A DNA stretch of 64,000 nucleotides from Cutaneotrichosporon cavernicola (Eukaryota > Basidiomycota > Tremellomycetes > Trichosporonales > Trichosporonaceae). The position numbers and the translations under genes were made by a program. The stretch lies in contig NC_083394.1 in NCBI RefSeq assembly GCF_030864355.1, forward strand, positions 2,790,001-2,854,000. Reading direction: 5' to 3'. Position 1 is the first letter of the stretch. Each line of letters begins with the position of its first letter. The notes under the pieces are model-generated. The model saw nothing but the letters and a program-made list of their open reading frames with translations. It was not told the origin of the DNA and ran no database searches. This document shows positions 44,324-55,399 of the stretch, in pieces.

Positions 44324-47300
44324 CAGTCCTGTCGTCGCGAGCCTCTAGCAGAGTGATTGAGGATGAGATTGGAAGAGTGAGAAGGAGAGAGAGACTGAGA
44401 CTGAGAGTGGCTGCCTAGTTGAATCTGTTGTTGAAAAGTAAGTTGTGGGCGAGTAGGTATGCAAGGAAGGTGAGAGAGTAGAGTGATCATGTATCACGAC
44501 ATCGACGTTCGGAATCTTATTAAGTTGGCCAACCAACTCTTTGTCAAAGTCGTGACCAAAGTAACGTGACCCTTGTTGGCTAGAACCAAAGGTTACCCTC
44601 AGTCGACCAGTAACATTCCCATTCTTAGTCAAAAGGGTGCGGTGCGGTGGTGTGATACCTTACAAGATGAATGACTGCCAGTTCGAGATCGGCTTGTAAC
44701 TCATGCAAGATGGCGTGATCGGTCATAACACGGGACACTTTGCTCCCGCAATCCCACGTTGACACAAAAGTCCATGTTACCGCAGCACTCTTCACCTTCA
44801 CCAGTACAACAACAGTATACATGCATTGCGGTTAGCATCCTAGCCTCCTAGCCTCCCACCTCCTGCCAGCCCCATATCCAATACACTGGCTTCTTTCAAG
44901 CTCGTTTGTAATCTTGCTAATCATTGCTACAGCTACAACAGTGTTAAACTCGGTCCGGCCTCCCCGGCCCCTATAACCAGCCACTTCCGTCACTCACTTC
45001 TGTACCCGTGTGCTCAAGTCTCCTTTACCCAGGCTCACAGCTGAAACGTGTTGACCATTCCTCGCCTGTCATGTCTACGAGTTGTACAGATTGTCCAGTG
45101 GCCAGAGGTGTATTCCAAACGTCTTTGGGAGGAGCGAAGAGGGAAAGCACGAATGTGCCTGGATGCCGATCCTGACCGTTGCCATCAGATGTTCGGAGGA
45201 TCGGCATTTAAACAGCGAGTGCGCCATCGCTCGTCTTTTGCCCACCGGGTTACTACCCCCCCTCCGTCTCCAAGACGCGGCCCAAGACTCCTCGGATGCC
45301 GAGACCATGCGTGGGGTGCGTGGGACGGTTCGGCGACAACGAGCGACGACGAGCGCCGCCGAGGTGGTCGGCGATGCAGAATATCATGAGGAGGGTGAGG
45401 TGGGTATTGGAATATTCAGAGTAGCCTGAAATCAGACAACGTGACCAGCTCACTGTCTGTTGTCATCAGAGATCTGGTGGTCCGTGCGAGTAAATAGGCA
45501 AGGCGCAACCAGCGACGAGCGACGCGACGCCATCACAGCTGATGATGTCGGGGATGTTTGGCCCGGACGACACATGCTGTGATGGGCCCAGGATGCCGAG
45601 AGCGCGCGCTCAACGCCGCGGCGCTACTGAAAATCCAAAGTCATATGCAGGGCCGCATCTGGGATTCCACAACGTCCCGGCCTCCCGCCTTGGACCACCA
45701 CGTGGCCCGGGCACCAACCTCAACTGGAAACTGGAATTGCATAATTCCAGAAATGCCGTACCGGGGCCACCAGCGTCGATCTGGATCTGCGGAATGCTGA
45801 CTTGTTGATATTTCAAGTCGACGTACATCTTCAACTTGACCTTTACCCATGAGTATCTGCTGGAGAACATGCGTGTGTTTAGGTGAGTCTACGCGCGTTG
45901 GGTTGTGGAGGAGCTCCCATCGATGGCTTCGCAATCGATTGAGGGCTGTCTCGCCACCACTAGCCACTGCCGCTAAGGACCTCTCAACTGGCAGGACAAA
46001 TGTCTTGACTGGCCGACAAGCTCCATTCGAGCGTGCAACCGTACCGTGGGATGTCACTCTCATGCTCGCCAAGCAGTCCCCAACAAGCAAAGCCACTCAA
46101 CCCTCCCTCGAAGCATCCCTATGTCCCTCCCTTCTTTGCCAAGCTTACGCGTCAAGATGGCTCAGTCGGCCTCGGGCATGTAGCCGACAAGGCTGGGTCA
46201 CGACACTAGCAGTTGACAGAGGGTACTGTACCCGTTCTATCTCACACAACCCCGACTCTCCCGATCTATTGCTGGCGCACCTTCTCCGGCAGCCGGACAT
46301 TACTTACTGACATGCTGACACGCTGAGATGCGGCCGTCCACCCCTCCCTCATGCATACCCACAGCCCACCTCCCACCAGCGACATCGTGAGGTATCCGCA
46401 GCCACGGTCGTCACGCGGTTGGTTCGTTTCGAGTTCCAGGCGTGAGGGATACCCTCAACATGACCACGGTGTCCCGGTTCCTCATTCGTGTCCATTTCTG
46501 TGGGCCAATGGGCCATTTTGACCCGGCCCTATGTCTCTCGGTAGCAATGATGGTCAAAGCAAGACAAGGCTACAAGCGGACAAGACGGACAAAGCAAGGT
46601 CATCCCGAACATACCACACCCATAGAGAATTGGAGCGAGGCGGATGCGCGTCCCAAATAACGCGAGGGTCTCAGTTGGGTCTGTTTGAGACTTTGAAGGA
46701 CCTTGAGGATGCTATTACAGGCCGTAGTTTCGGGCCGTCAATAGTCGATTGACTGCAACGGAGATACCGTAGTCGTTGTCAAGTACGGCCCCCCTCAAAC
46801 CCGTAGTCTCAGCATGTCTCGGGCGGCTCTCAACGCCAGCAGAATCTTGTTGGTCGTCCAAACGGGACCCAACCAGGAATCCCAGGAATCCTCAAAGCAC
46901 TAGGCTCGACGAGATCTACAGGTACCCGGTGACTGAAACGTTGGTACTGTAGCAGTGACACATTCTGGCGCTTTGGCCCCGTTACTTGCATCTCCCGGTC
47001 GGTTCTAGTTTAATACTGAATGATAGCGAAGTGAGATTGAGGGCGGACGTGGGTGGGCATGTTTACATCTGTGACGCATTCGATGAGGAAAGATGAGACT
47101 GAGGAGCCCGTCAGCCAAGCCTGTACCCAAGCTATTGGTAGTCCGGTAGTCCCGATTGGGTTCTGAATTCAACTGGCCTAGTCCCGATTACATTCAGAAC
47201 TCTGGACAGCGTGTCGTTGAGGGCAGGAATGGCCCGCTTATCTGACAATGTCGTCAGGAATCTGGCAAGATGATATGACTAACGACTGTGATGCGAGCTA

Positions 47301-47580
47301 GATACCCATCCCAAGCCCCGGCGGGAGACCCAGAGCCTTGATGTCGGCGCGCCGGGAGCCCCCTGGCGTCAGAGAATGCTTAACTTTACCATAACCCGAG
47401 ACAACATACAGAACCCGGCTGCCGGGTTGAAAGTGTTGTGCTCCATCTCGGGCATTGTCATGCGCGCTTTTCTCGTCAACAGTCACGCGCTTTGGGTGGA
47501 CGCGACGCGTCGACCGCGCGTCGCGACTATAGCCTGCCTTGTGTCAGGTGCCTGGAACCTGACGCTCTTGGTGCCCTGAG

Positions 47581-47609
47581 CAAGTGTGGCAAGTGTGGCA
47601 AGTGTGGCA
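47581..47609 (+). repeat. 9-bp tandem repeat CAAGTGTGG, about three copies
   Basis: Three near-perfect head-to-tail copies, about 270 bp upstream of the repeat-protein start codon. Confidence 0.85.
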
Positions 47610-47789
47610 CTTGGATCTACAGAATGGAAGGTGATCGGGTGTTGAGAGCACGATGGGAGGGGATGGGAGATCAGAGACGAGGGATGGAGAGGGTTCGGGA
47701 GAGCGGTAGGAGCCGAGTTAGACGCAGTGGAGCGAATGGGCCGGCTCTCAAGTGGGAGAAGGGACTCACAGAGGGCTCGAGAAAAGAGA

Positions 47790-47795
47790 TATAAA
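47790..47795 (+). promoter_or_regulatory. TATA box of the secreted repeat-protein gene
   Basis: TATAAA in the context agagaTATAAAccg, about 80 bp upstream of the ATG at 47876. The leader that follows is C/T-rich and ends ATAATTACAATG. Confidence 0.6.
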
Positions 47796-47875
47796 CCGAG
47801 CCTCCCAACTCGTTCTCCTCATCCGCCAAGTTCTCTTACTCTCACTCTCAACTCATTAACTTCATAATAATTACA

Positions 47876-49336
47876 ATGCTCGCCGCTGTCCTCCTTGTCG
47901 CAGCGACCGTTAACGCCGCCGCCGCCATCGGCAACGACTTGGCGCCTCGTGACAACAATCTCGGTAACCTTCTCGCCTCTCCTGACGGCAAGTCGGAGAC
48001 TGGCTACGTCGCGATTGACGGCCTCTCCCTGGGCCAGGACGTCGGTATCGACGGTGGTGCCCGCTACGTCGGCAAGGACAACAAGGGCATCCAGCTCTTC
48101 CAGTTCAAGGACGGTTCCGTCGCTCCTCTCACCTACGAGCCTGGCGAGACGAAGAACATTTCTGTCACGAACAACCTCTGTGAGGGGTGCTCCGACTCGA
48201 GCGGCTTTGCCAAGCGTGAACTCTCGACCCGAGACCTCCCTGTCTCGACTGGCGGTAACGATGGCGGCGAGACGGGAGGTAATGCCGACTTTGGGGACAT
48301 TAAGATTGGCCAAGACGTCGGTTCGTCTGTTGGTCTCGATGGCGCCAAGTATGTCGGCAAGGACGACAACGGGACCCAGCTCTTCCAGTTCCCAGACGGC
48401 GATGTTGCGCCTATTGTCCTCTCTCCGGGTGCTCCCGCCCCGGGCTACACCTACAACGAGGCTACTGGTCTCTGCGACGGATGCGAGGACTCTGAGGGTT
48501 GGACCCGTAAGCGCTCGGTTGATGAGGAACTCGAGCTTGCCGCGCGCGAGGCCGAGGGTTACTACGAGGTCACCCGGTCGAACAATGAGGAGCGCTTCTT
48601 CCTCAGCTTCCTCAGCTGTCTAGGCAAGAAGATCATCATCGGCAAGGAACTCTTCTTCGGCCCCGGTCTCTGGGGTTGCAACGTCGCCTACGGCGGTTAC
48701 ATCAACATCAAGGGTTGCCTTCGCGGCACCTACATCGGTATCAAGAACGGAATCTATGCTGGCTGCAACCCCCGTGGCGTGCAGATGTTCCACTTCCCCG
48801 GCCTCGGTGTTTGCCCGCTCAAGTGCATCAAGGGTCCGGTCCGCATCGGCTGGGAGGTCAAGAACGGCATCTGCAGCGGCTGCCACCACTCTGGCTGGGG
48901 CATCAAGGCCGGCTGGTGGCGCCGTAACGAGATTGCCAACGAGCGTGACGTTGAGGTTCGGGAGGCCGAGCCCGTGCAGCATGAGGAGCGCTTCCTCTTC
49001 AGCCTCCTTGCTCTCAAGCTCCAGGTCGGCACCGCCCTCTTCCTCGGCAAGGGCCGCGTCATCTCGTATTTCTCTCACGGGGGATATGTCAACATTCCCA
49101 GCTGCCACCTCGGCACCAGCATTGGTATCCACGGGGGCGTGTACGTCGGCTGCGACAAGCTGGGCGTCCAGTTGTTCAAGTGGGCCGACGGTAGTGTTGG
49201 ACCCCTCAAGTGCCTCAAGGGGGCTATTCGCAAGGCCTGCAAGGTCCGCAACTACCTCTGCGACGTGTGCCACCACGACGGCCACTACTGGGGTAACCGC
49301 TGGGGCCGTGACGCCAAGATCAACCAGCTCGACTAA
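47876..49336 (+). CDS. Uncharacterised secreted protein with four homologous repeats and dibasic sites
   Basis: I do not recognise a family. It is a single exon of 486 residues. Residues 1-17 are a signal peptide (MLAAVLLVAATVNAAAA). Four related repeats of 71-78 residues lie at 44-114, 139-213, 273-350 and 401-478. Each has a [YK][VI]xI...G segment, YVGKD/YxGC, G-x-Q-[LM]-F, a xVxPL stretch and a C-x-x-C near the end (residues 102/105, 200/203, 333/336, 462/465). Repeats 1-2 have only that Cys pair; repeats 3-4 gain several more Cys and a CHH. Repeats 1, 2 and 3 end in KR, RKR and RR (residues 113-114, 211-213, 349-350), candidate Kex2 sites. Spacers before repeats 3 and 4 share an EERF segment (residues 238-241, 370-373). 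Codon use is strongly biased, suggesting high expression. Confidence 0.85.
   Translation: MLAAVLLVAATVNAAAAIGNDLAPRDNNLGNLLASPDGKSETGYVAIDGLSLGQDVGIDGGARYVGKDNKGIQLFQFKDGSVAPLTYEPGETKNISVTNNLCEGCSDSSGFAKRELSTRDLPVSTGGNDGGETGGNADFGDIKIGQDVGSSVGLDGAKYVGKDDNGTQLFQFPDGDVAPIVLSPGAPAPGYTYNEATGLCDGCEDSEGWTRKRSVDEELELAAREAEGYYEVTRSNNEERFFLSFLSCLGKKIIIGKELFFGPGLWGCNVAYGGYINIKGCLRGTYIGIKNGIYAGCNPRGVQMFHFPGLGVCPLKCIKGPVRIGWEVKNGICSGCHHSGWGIKAGWWRRNEIANERDVEVREAEPVQHEERFLFSLLALKLQVGTALFLGKGRVISYFSHGGYVNIPSCHLGTSIGIHGGVYVGCDKLGVQLFKWADGSVGPLKCLKGAIRKACKVRNYLCDVCHHDGHYWGNRWGRDAKINQLD
48005..49309 (+). repeat. Four internal protein repeats
   Basis: Coding repeats at 48005-48217, 48290-48514, 48692-48925 and 49076-49309. 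Repeats 1 and 2 are closest to each other, as are 3 and 4, which suggests an ancestral pair was duplicated and one pair then gained cysteines. Confidence 0.85.
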
Positions 49337-49576
49337 GCAAGTTGGGAGCATCCGGAGGTCGTCCCAAAGGGGCGGGCAATGGAGACGCCGGTGGCTTTGC
49401 CTTAGCATGGACAATATAATCTAGGGCGTATTGATCTAGTGGACGTTATGTTTATTCTTTTCATTTCAATGAGCGGTGCGCAGGGTTTGGCGTATATACA
49501 GTACTCATATTCCGGAATGCCTTGAGATTCACAGCTGCATCAATTTCTTCAGACCAGCACTAGCTCAATTTCATAT

Positions 49577-50875
49577 CTAGCCCCGCAACACATCATCAAT
49601 CACGACCTTTTCCCCGTCACTATCAAGGGCGGCTTGGATAAAGGCGACATCCCACAGCGCATCCCTTGGTGCGCCGTAGTTCTTCCCTTCCGGCCTACCC
49701 TCCTTGCGAGCAGCGACGGCATCAGCAAAGTCCTCCAACTCGACCTTGACACCCGAGACGGCCCCTCCCTCCTCCACCCTCTCACCCACCTCTGGCTCGA
49801 GGATGATCTTCCACTCGCGGCCCATATTGATAACTCGTAAAGTCGCCTTGTCGCAAACGACATACAGTTCGTTCGCTGGCCGTGTGGAGCGGTTCGTATC
49901 GGGAATAGCCCAGGACAACAAAAATGTCCCAGTGGGCGCAGACTCTCCGCTCTGGACAGGCATATCTTCCTCCTTCAACGTGCCCTCAAATTGAGTTCGC
50001 TTTCCATGTGGCGGGAGGGAAGAGGCCGGGTCAGATTGGACTATGCCGATAAGCGTGTCGTGTGGGAGCATGTAAGCGCGGTGGAGGCTCTTATTCGCGA
50101 TTATCGAGTATGGCTTACACCGCTCTGGGAGGACTGTGCGGGCTAGCGCGGCCCAGTGGACCCCGCCATCGAGGAGGAATCCGCCTTGGTAGTCGGGGAC
50201 TGTGCGCCAGGTCGTGGCGTGGTAGCTTGCGCCTTGGGGGAGAATGGTCTCGTAGTGCATTCGCCAGTAGAGGACTGGCCCGCTTTCGGCGAGGAGCGAG
50301 GCCGCGCGGTGGAGGAATGGCTCGTGGGCGAAGTCTGGGGTGAGCCCTGGTGCGAGCGAGGCGAGTCCAGAGCGTGCAAGGGCAAGTTGGATGGGAAAGG
50401 GGGAGGTGGATGGGAAGGGGGTTGTTCAAGTTGGGTGGGGGAGGTGGGGAGGTGGAGGTTGAGAATGAAGCGTCGACTCACTCTCTGCAACACGCCAAAC
50501 AAGCTTATCCGCCCACATCCTCTCATATTCATCCACGAGCTCCTTTGCCTCTTCCACGTTCCGTCCCACTGGTTTCTCTGAGATGACGTGTTTTCCCTTT
50601 GTCCATGCGCGGCGGATGATGGCGGACTGCACCCCGATAGGGAGGACGAGGATGAGTGCGTCTATGTCTGGGTTGTCGAGGATTGCATCAAGCCCGTCGT
50701 CGCCCGACAGTACGGTTGGGTTTAGGCCGCGCTCGGAGGCTGCTTGGGCTAGAGTTGAGACTGAGGCCTCGCTCCGGCTCCAGAGGGTCGAGACCGTTAA
50801 GCCGGGCACTGGGAGGGCGGGGAGGTACGAGTTGCGCGCGAAGAGGCCCGAGCCGAGGAGGGCTGCTGTGACCAT
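49577..50875 (-). CDS. Gfo/Idh/MocA-family NAD(P)-dependent oxidoreductase
   Basis: Predicted sugar or diol dehydrogenase. Minus-strand exons 50875-50482 and 50334-49577 give 383 residues; the 147-nt intron joins as VAENFAHEP, restoring the family's R-x-AEN-[FY] block. The N-terminal Rossmann motif is ALLGSGLFA. The signature EKP occurs in HVISEKPVGRN. The dimerisation/catalytic region has GGFLLDGGVHW, with the conserved Asp and His of this family. No signal peptide is seen. Substrate cannot be assigned; fungal relatives include xylose- and dihydrodiol-dehydrogenase-like proteins. Confidence 0.88.
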
Positions 50876-51133
50876 CTTTAGAGGGTGATGGTGTGTTGTC
50901 GAGACGAAGAAGGGAGAGATGGAGAGATGAGTTGGATGTTTTAGGGACGTCGTTCCACACCCGGCGTTAAGTCAGCCGTCAGTTGCCGCCCCGCCGCTCT
51001 TCGGCGACTTTGCCGGCGGTAGTTGGCCAACCATCAACCAACCCACAACGTCGCGCCACATACATCGCGTCTATCGTCCTGCGTTGATGCAGCTAAAGAT
51101 CCTCATACCAGACGACACATCCACTGGCACCCG

Positions 51134-54100
51134 CTAGTACCACCCGGCATACGCCTTGACCATCGCCTTGAGCCGCTCTTCCTGGTATACCTTCCAAGCG
51201 GCTTCCACTTCCGCGCGGACAACCGTAAATCGCTTCGGGTCGATGCTCTTCACTTCGCACGCCAGACCGGCACTTACAGGCCGGTGGTCGCTCACGTTCA
51301 CCTCGTAGCGGCGGTAGCTGATAGACGAGATACGCGGAGACTTGGTGAACAGCACTCGGTCGCACCAGGCTGGAATGCGCCGCTTCTCGCTCGAGTCGTA
51401 CTCGCTGGTATGTGGATCATACTTATACGTTGGGGCAAATGTGATCGGAGCCTCAGAGAACGTGCGAAGGCGGAATGCATGGTTACCGCGCATCTCGTGG
51501 CGCAGCTGGTCGTGCTCCAGCAGGTAGTTGAGGTCGCCCGTGCGGATGCTGGTCTCGACGACCTCACGTCGCAGGTCGATGCGATAGTTCAGGTCCCCAT
51601 TGAGCACCACCATCTCGTGGTCGAGGATCGCCTCACCGTTGCCGCCGCGCACATACCACTGCGGCGTACTCTTCGGGAACGTCTCCTTGTTCTCCATGAT
51701 CGCCGCAATGTCGGCATTGCGAGCAGACTTATGTCGTTGTCCTGCGGCCAGGTGGACGTTGATGAAGCACATTGACGTGTCGTCCAGGACCACACGTGCA
51801 ACAATCGCACCCTTGTTCCCGTAGATACCTCCGATGCCGCGCTTGACGGTCGTGATCATGTTGTCCTTGAAGTTGTCCAACTCTGTGTCCTTGGTGAACA
51901 CGCACGTGAAGAGGCCGACGAGCTGCTCAGACTGAACCTTGGTATACGCCGTACCGGGATTGGCTTGCCTAACCGCAGAGGTGAGCTTGTCTCCCCACGC
52001 GCGGTATGCACCAGACACGCGCTCGTTCGTGGCCCCGCCGCCGTCTTTGCCCTTACTCCCGAACAGAAGCGTCTCTGATTGTTAGCTGGGTCGCCCATAC
52101 GGGATAGCTAACTCACTCGCTGTAAGCTTCTTGTCCGTGAGCGGGACGACCTCTTGGAACCCAAAGACGATGATATCCGGCGAGTCGACAGACCCAAGCA
52201 CCTGGGAGAGAAAGTTTGTGTTCTCTATGCCTCCTGAATTTAGGTCAGTCGGCTTGGCGCTGTCAATGTTCCACGACACGACGAGGACCTTGATCTGGCG
52301 GAAGTCGCAGTAGTCGGGCTGCCGCTCAACCATACGCTTATCAAACCAGTTGACGGCGCGCAGGCCGTCCCACGAGTACAGCGCGTCGCGTGTCACCGAC
52401 CAGAGGGGAAGCCGGTTTTGCGTAGGAATGGCGCGGGGGTCCACAACCAGCGCGCGGATGGGCTCGTCCTTCCCAACTGTCCACATGTTGCTCGTCGTCC
52501 ATGGCAGCTCGTCGATGTTCCACACATGGACCTGGCCCCTCCGGTTGCCCGCCCATAAGTGGTCCCCGACGCCCTCGAGAGCAAGAATATCCGTGGTCGA
52601 CACCTTGAGGACCTGCACACATTGCAGCTCGATGCCCTCAAGATTCCAGAGAGACACGAACCCGCCCTCGTGCCCCATGTACACGAGGTCCGATTTAAGA
52701 GGCACGACCGTGGCTGAAGTCGCGGACCCAGTCCATTCAGGCGTGAGATTAGTGCGGGGCGGTGGCGCATTCCCTGCAGCGAAAGGCTCGTAGACGCGAA
52801 TGGTAGGGCCGCGCACACCGGCAGTCGTGGTTGCAGAGCGCACCGCCGGTGCCGTCGCCGTCCATAGCTTGCCCTTGATCATCTTCGCAAATGTGACACG
52901 GTCAGAAACGCGCATGGTGCGGAAGAGTCGGAAATTGCCGGCCTCGGCCTTGCCACCGGCGTCTGGAACCTCCCAAACGTTCAGCTTGCCCGTGTCGTCA
53001 AGTGTCAGGACGTAGTACTCGTGTCGCATGATGTGAGTCACGGCCGAGGTGTGGACACCGGGTTTGGTGGTCGTGACCCGCCCAAAGTCAATGTCGATCT
53101 CCCACAAATGGCCGTCCTTGTTGCCGCACCAGAGGTACCGACCTTCGCATGCCGGATCCCGCGAGGGACGGAAACCCAGTGCAGTGACACGTGGGTCCTT
53201 CATGCGGAGTTCTAATCCGGTGTCCTCCTTCTGATCCATGTCTAGGAAGGGGTCGTCAGATTTGGTGACGTCGTAGACGACAACGTGATGGTGGCCCACC
53301 GCGACGTACTGCCCGAACACGGCGAACGAGGTGATACTGTGTGAAGGCCTGACACGTGTGCCCTTCTTGCCGTAGATGGGTGGGGTCTGGTTGGCGTACG
53401 TCGAGTCGGGGTGTTCTTCTAAGAGGCGCTGTGCATTGGACGACAGGGTCAGAGCAGGGCCTTCGTCGTCGTCGTCGCTGTCGGCACCAGACGTCGTGCG
53501 ACCGGGCGACAGAGAACTCCCGTTGGTGCGCCGGACATCAAGCCTGGATGACGACGCGACCGTGTTGGAGCGACTCAGGCCCGTTGCCGCCGACTGTCCA
53601 GCTGTACGGAAGGGTGGTGGTGGAGGCGGCACGTAGCCTGGCTCAGCCGAAATGGACGAACCCCGTTGGCGTTGTGAGAGTGGCACGGAAGGATAAGACG
53701 TCGGCACTGAGCTCACAGTGGTTTGGCGGGCCGGCAGCCGTGGCGGCGGCGTTGCAAACCCAATTGGGATCCCCGGCGCGCTGATCGAATCGCCCCGCGG
53801 ACGCTGTGGCAGCGCGGGGCGCAGATCGGCGCTCGCATGAGTCACCGTCGGCGCGGAAGGCTTGTTGCCAGGTAACGGAGGCTTGACGATGTTAGACTCA
53901 GACGAAGACGTCGACAGCATTGTGGCCGATCGCGTCGGGGCTGGCTTGTTGCTAGGCAGCGGCGGTGGGTCGTCCATCACGCCAACAGGGAGCGTCGCCT
54001 TCCTCACTGGGAGTGGAGGCTTTGCTGGCCTCGACGGGCCAGCAGCTGAAGCGACGAGTGGCGTCGGTTCTTCGACCTGGACTGTGGGCTGTGGCAGCGG

Positions 54101-55399
54101 ACTGACCGGTCGCGGAGGCGCCGGCCGACGAGTTGTTGTGAGTGCAATGGGCATCGGCTGTGGGCTAGTTCCTCTTGACGTCGATGATGGCGTTGAGGAA
54201 AGACTTGCCGGCTCTTGAGAGTAACTTTGAGGACCCGATAACAACGGGATCGAAGGAGGAAGGCGAGAGGTAGGTGTTGAGACTAAAAGTGGAGCTGGAC
54301 TTGCAGATCGCGGGATGGGCGGAGGAGGAGGCCGGCCAGAGGGTGAAGCGGATCTGGGCCGGGCGACAGATGGTGCCGGCGCAAGACTTGTCTCCGGGAC
54401 AGGCGAAGCCGTACGCGAGGCCGACTGCGAGGTGGACCGTGGCTGTGGAGGGGGAGGGGCTGGGCCTTTGGAGAGCAGCTGGGACGCCTGCGTGGACTGC
54501 GGCAGTTGTTGACTGGGCTGTCCAAACGCTCTGGGCGTGGGTTTGGTTGGCACAGGCGGCGGTCCCATTGTAGCTGGAGCGGTCGCGACCGGCGTGCCCT
54601 CAACCCCAACAACTCCGTTACCTGTTGCATGGGCGTCGCGAGCTGGTGGTTCAAAGTAGGCCGCCGGTTGTGAGCGAACCACTGGGTTGCTGGCTGTTTG
54701 CCCAAACCGCTCCCGCAGCGCGGACACGCTGATGGGAGCATCGCCTTCCGCGTCCGCTACACGCCGCGTGTCCTCCTCGAGCGTCGCACCTCTAACGTTG
54801 ACTTTGGGCAGGACCTTTGGAAGCACCCGTTGTGGTGGATCGAGCGACGGCGGCGCGGTCGCTTCCCCTACCTCTGGCGGCTTGGTTGGGGACACTGGAC
54901 GCGGCGCTCGCAATGGAGAAGGAGCTGGTGGGTGCGAAGAAGCGGGAAAAATATGTTGAGAAGGAAGGAAAGTGGAAAGAGAGGTGATGGAAGGAGTGGG
55001 GGATGGGGTGCGAGTTCTGTTGGGCGAATCGACCTTGGGCTGGAGTTGCGGTTTGGGCGCGAGGCTCGGTGGTAGTGGACGGAAAGACGACGGCGGCGGA
55101 CGCTTCGCGGCGTCCGGCAGGCTCTGCTTGTCAGCTGCTCCTACACATATCAGCCAGCTACTCACTGTCGTGGAGGACGACGCCGATATAGCCGGTATGC
55201 TTGGCGCAGGGCTCTGTGCAGGCGACGCAGTCGCCGGAGTGTCGCTGGTCGGACTCCAAGCTCGCACGGATGCGAGAGTGCCGTGGAGGCCTGGTGAATG
55301 GTGGCCATGTGCGAGGCTCTCGAACTTGGAACGCAGTGAGGCTATCGAGTGGTGATGTTCGTGCTCATCTTCCTTGTCATTGTGGTGTATGACGCCCAT
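51134..55399 (-). CDS. Inositol-polyphosphate 5-phosphatase with Pro-rich and WD40-like N-terminal parts
   Basis: Predicted to remove the 5-phosphate from PI(4,5)P2 or related inositides. Minus-strand exons 55399-55166, 55123-52117 and 52074-51134 give about 1393 residues. Residues ~80-660 are Pro/Ser-rich and disordered. Residues ~675-1000 look like a beta-propeller (VAVGHHHVVVYDV, YLWCGNKDGHLWEIDI, LVYMGHEGGFVSLWN, WAGNRRGQVHVWN). The 5-phosphatase runs from ~1023: VLVVSWNIDSAKP, FGFQEVVPL, INVHLAAG, VVLNGDLNYRI and PAWCDRVLF, then VSDHRPV, all catalytic blocks present. The first intron (55124-55165, 42 nt) is a stop-free multiple of three, so it may be retained. The WD40-5-phosphatase order is also seen in animals and plants. 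Confidence 0.9.

Larger units (their letters stand above)
44324..47875. other. 3.5-kb gene-poor region
   Basis: No gene supported on either strand. The largest ORFs (about 110-153 codons, e.g. 45641-46096 minus and 45849-46310 plus) have no recognisable motif and overlap each other. 46158-46169 resembles a tRNA A box, but no cloverleaf forms. 47147-47199 contains a duplicated TAGTCCCGATT and an inverted TTCTGAAT/ATTCAGAA pair. 47499-47522 is a CGACGCG-rich palindromic patch. The region could hold noncoding transcripts or decayed sequence. Confidence 0.55.

Noticed and set aside
44281..44490. 70-residue N-terminal extension of MET5 from an upstream in-frame ATG
   Set aside because: The extension is low complexity and contains a good 38-nt intron; the ATG at 44280 gives the family-like N-terminus.
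46158..46169. tRNA A-box-like TGGCTCAGTCGG
   Set aside because: No matching D stem, no B box (GGTTCGANNCC) at the right distance, and only five pairs in a putative acceptor stem.
45641..46310. Overlapping 151- and 153-codon ORFs on opposite strands
   Set aside because: No recognisable family, signal peptide or splice-supported extension; typical of chance ORFs in GC-rich DNA.
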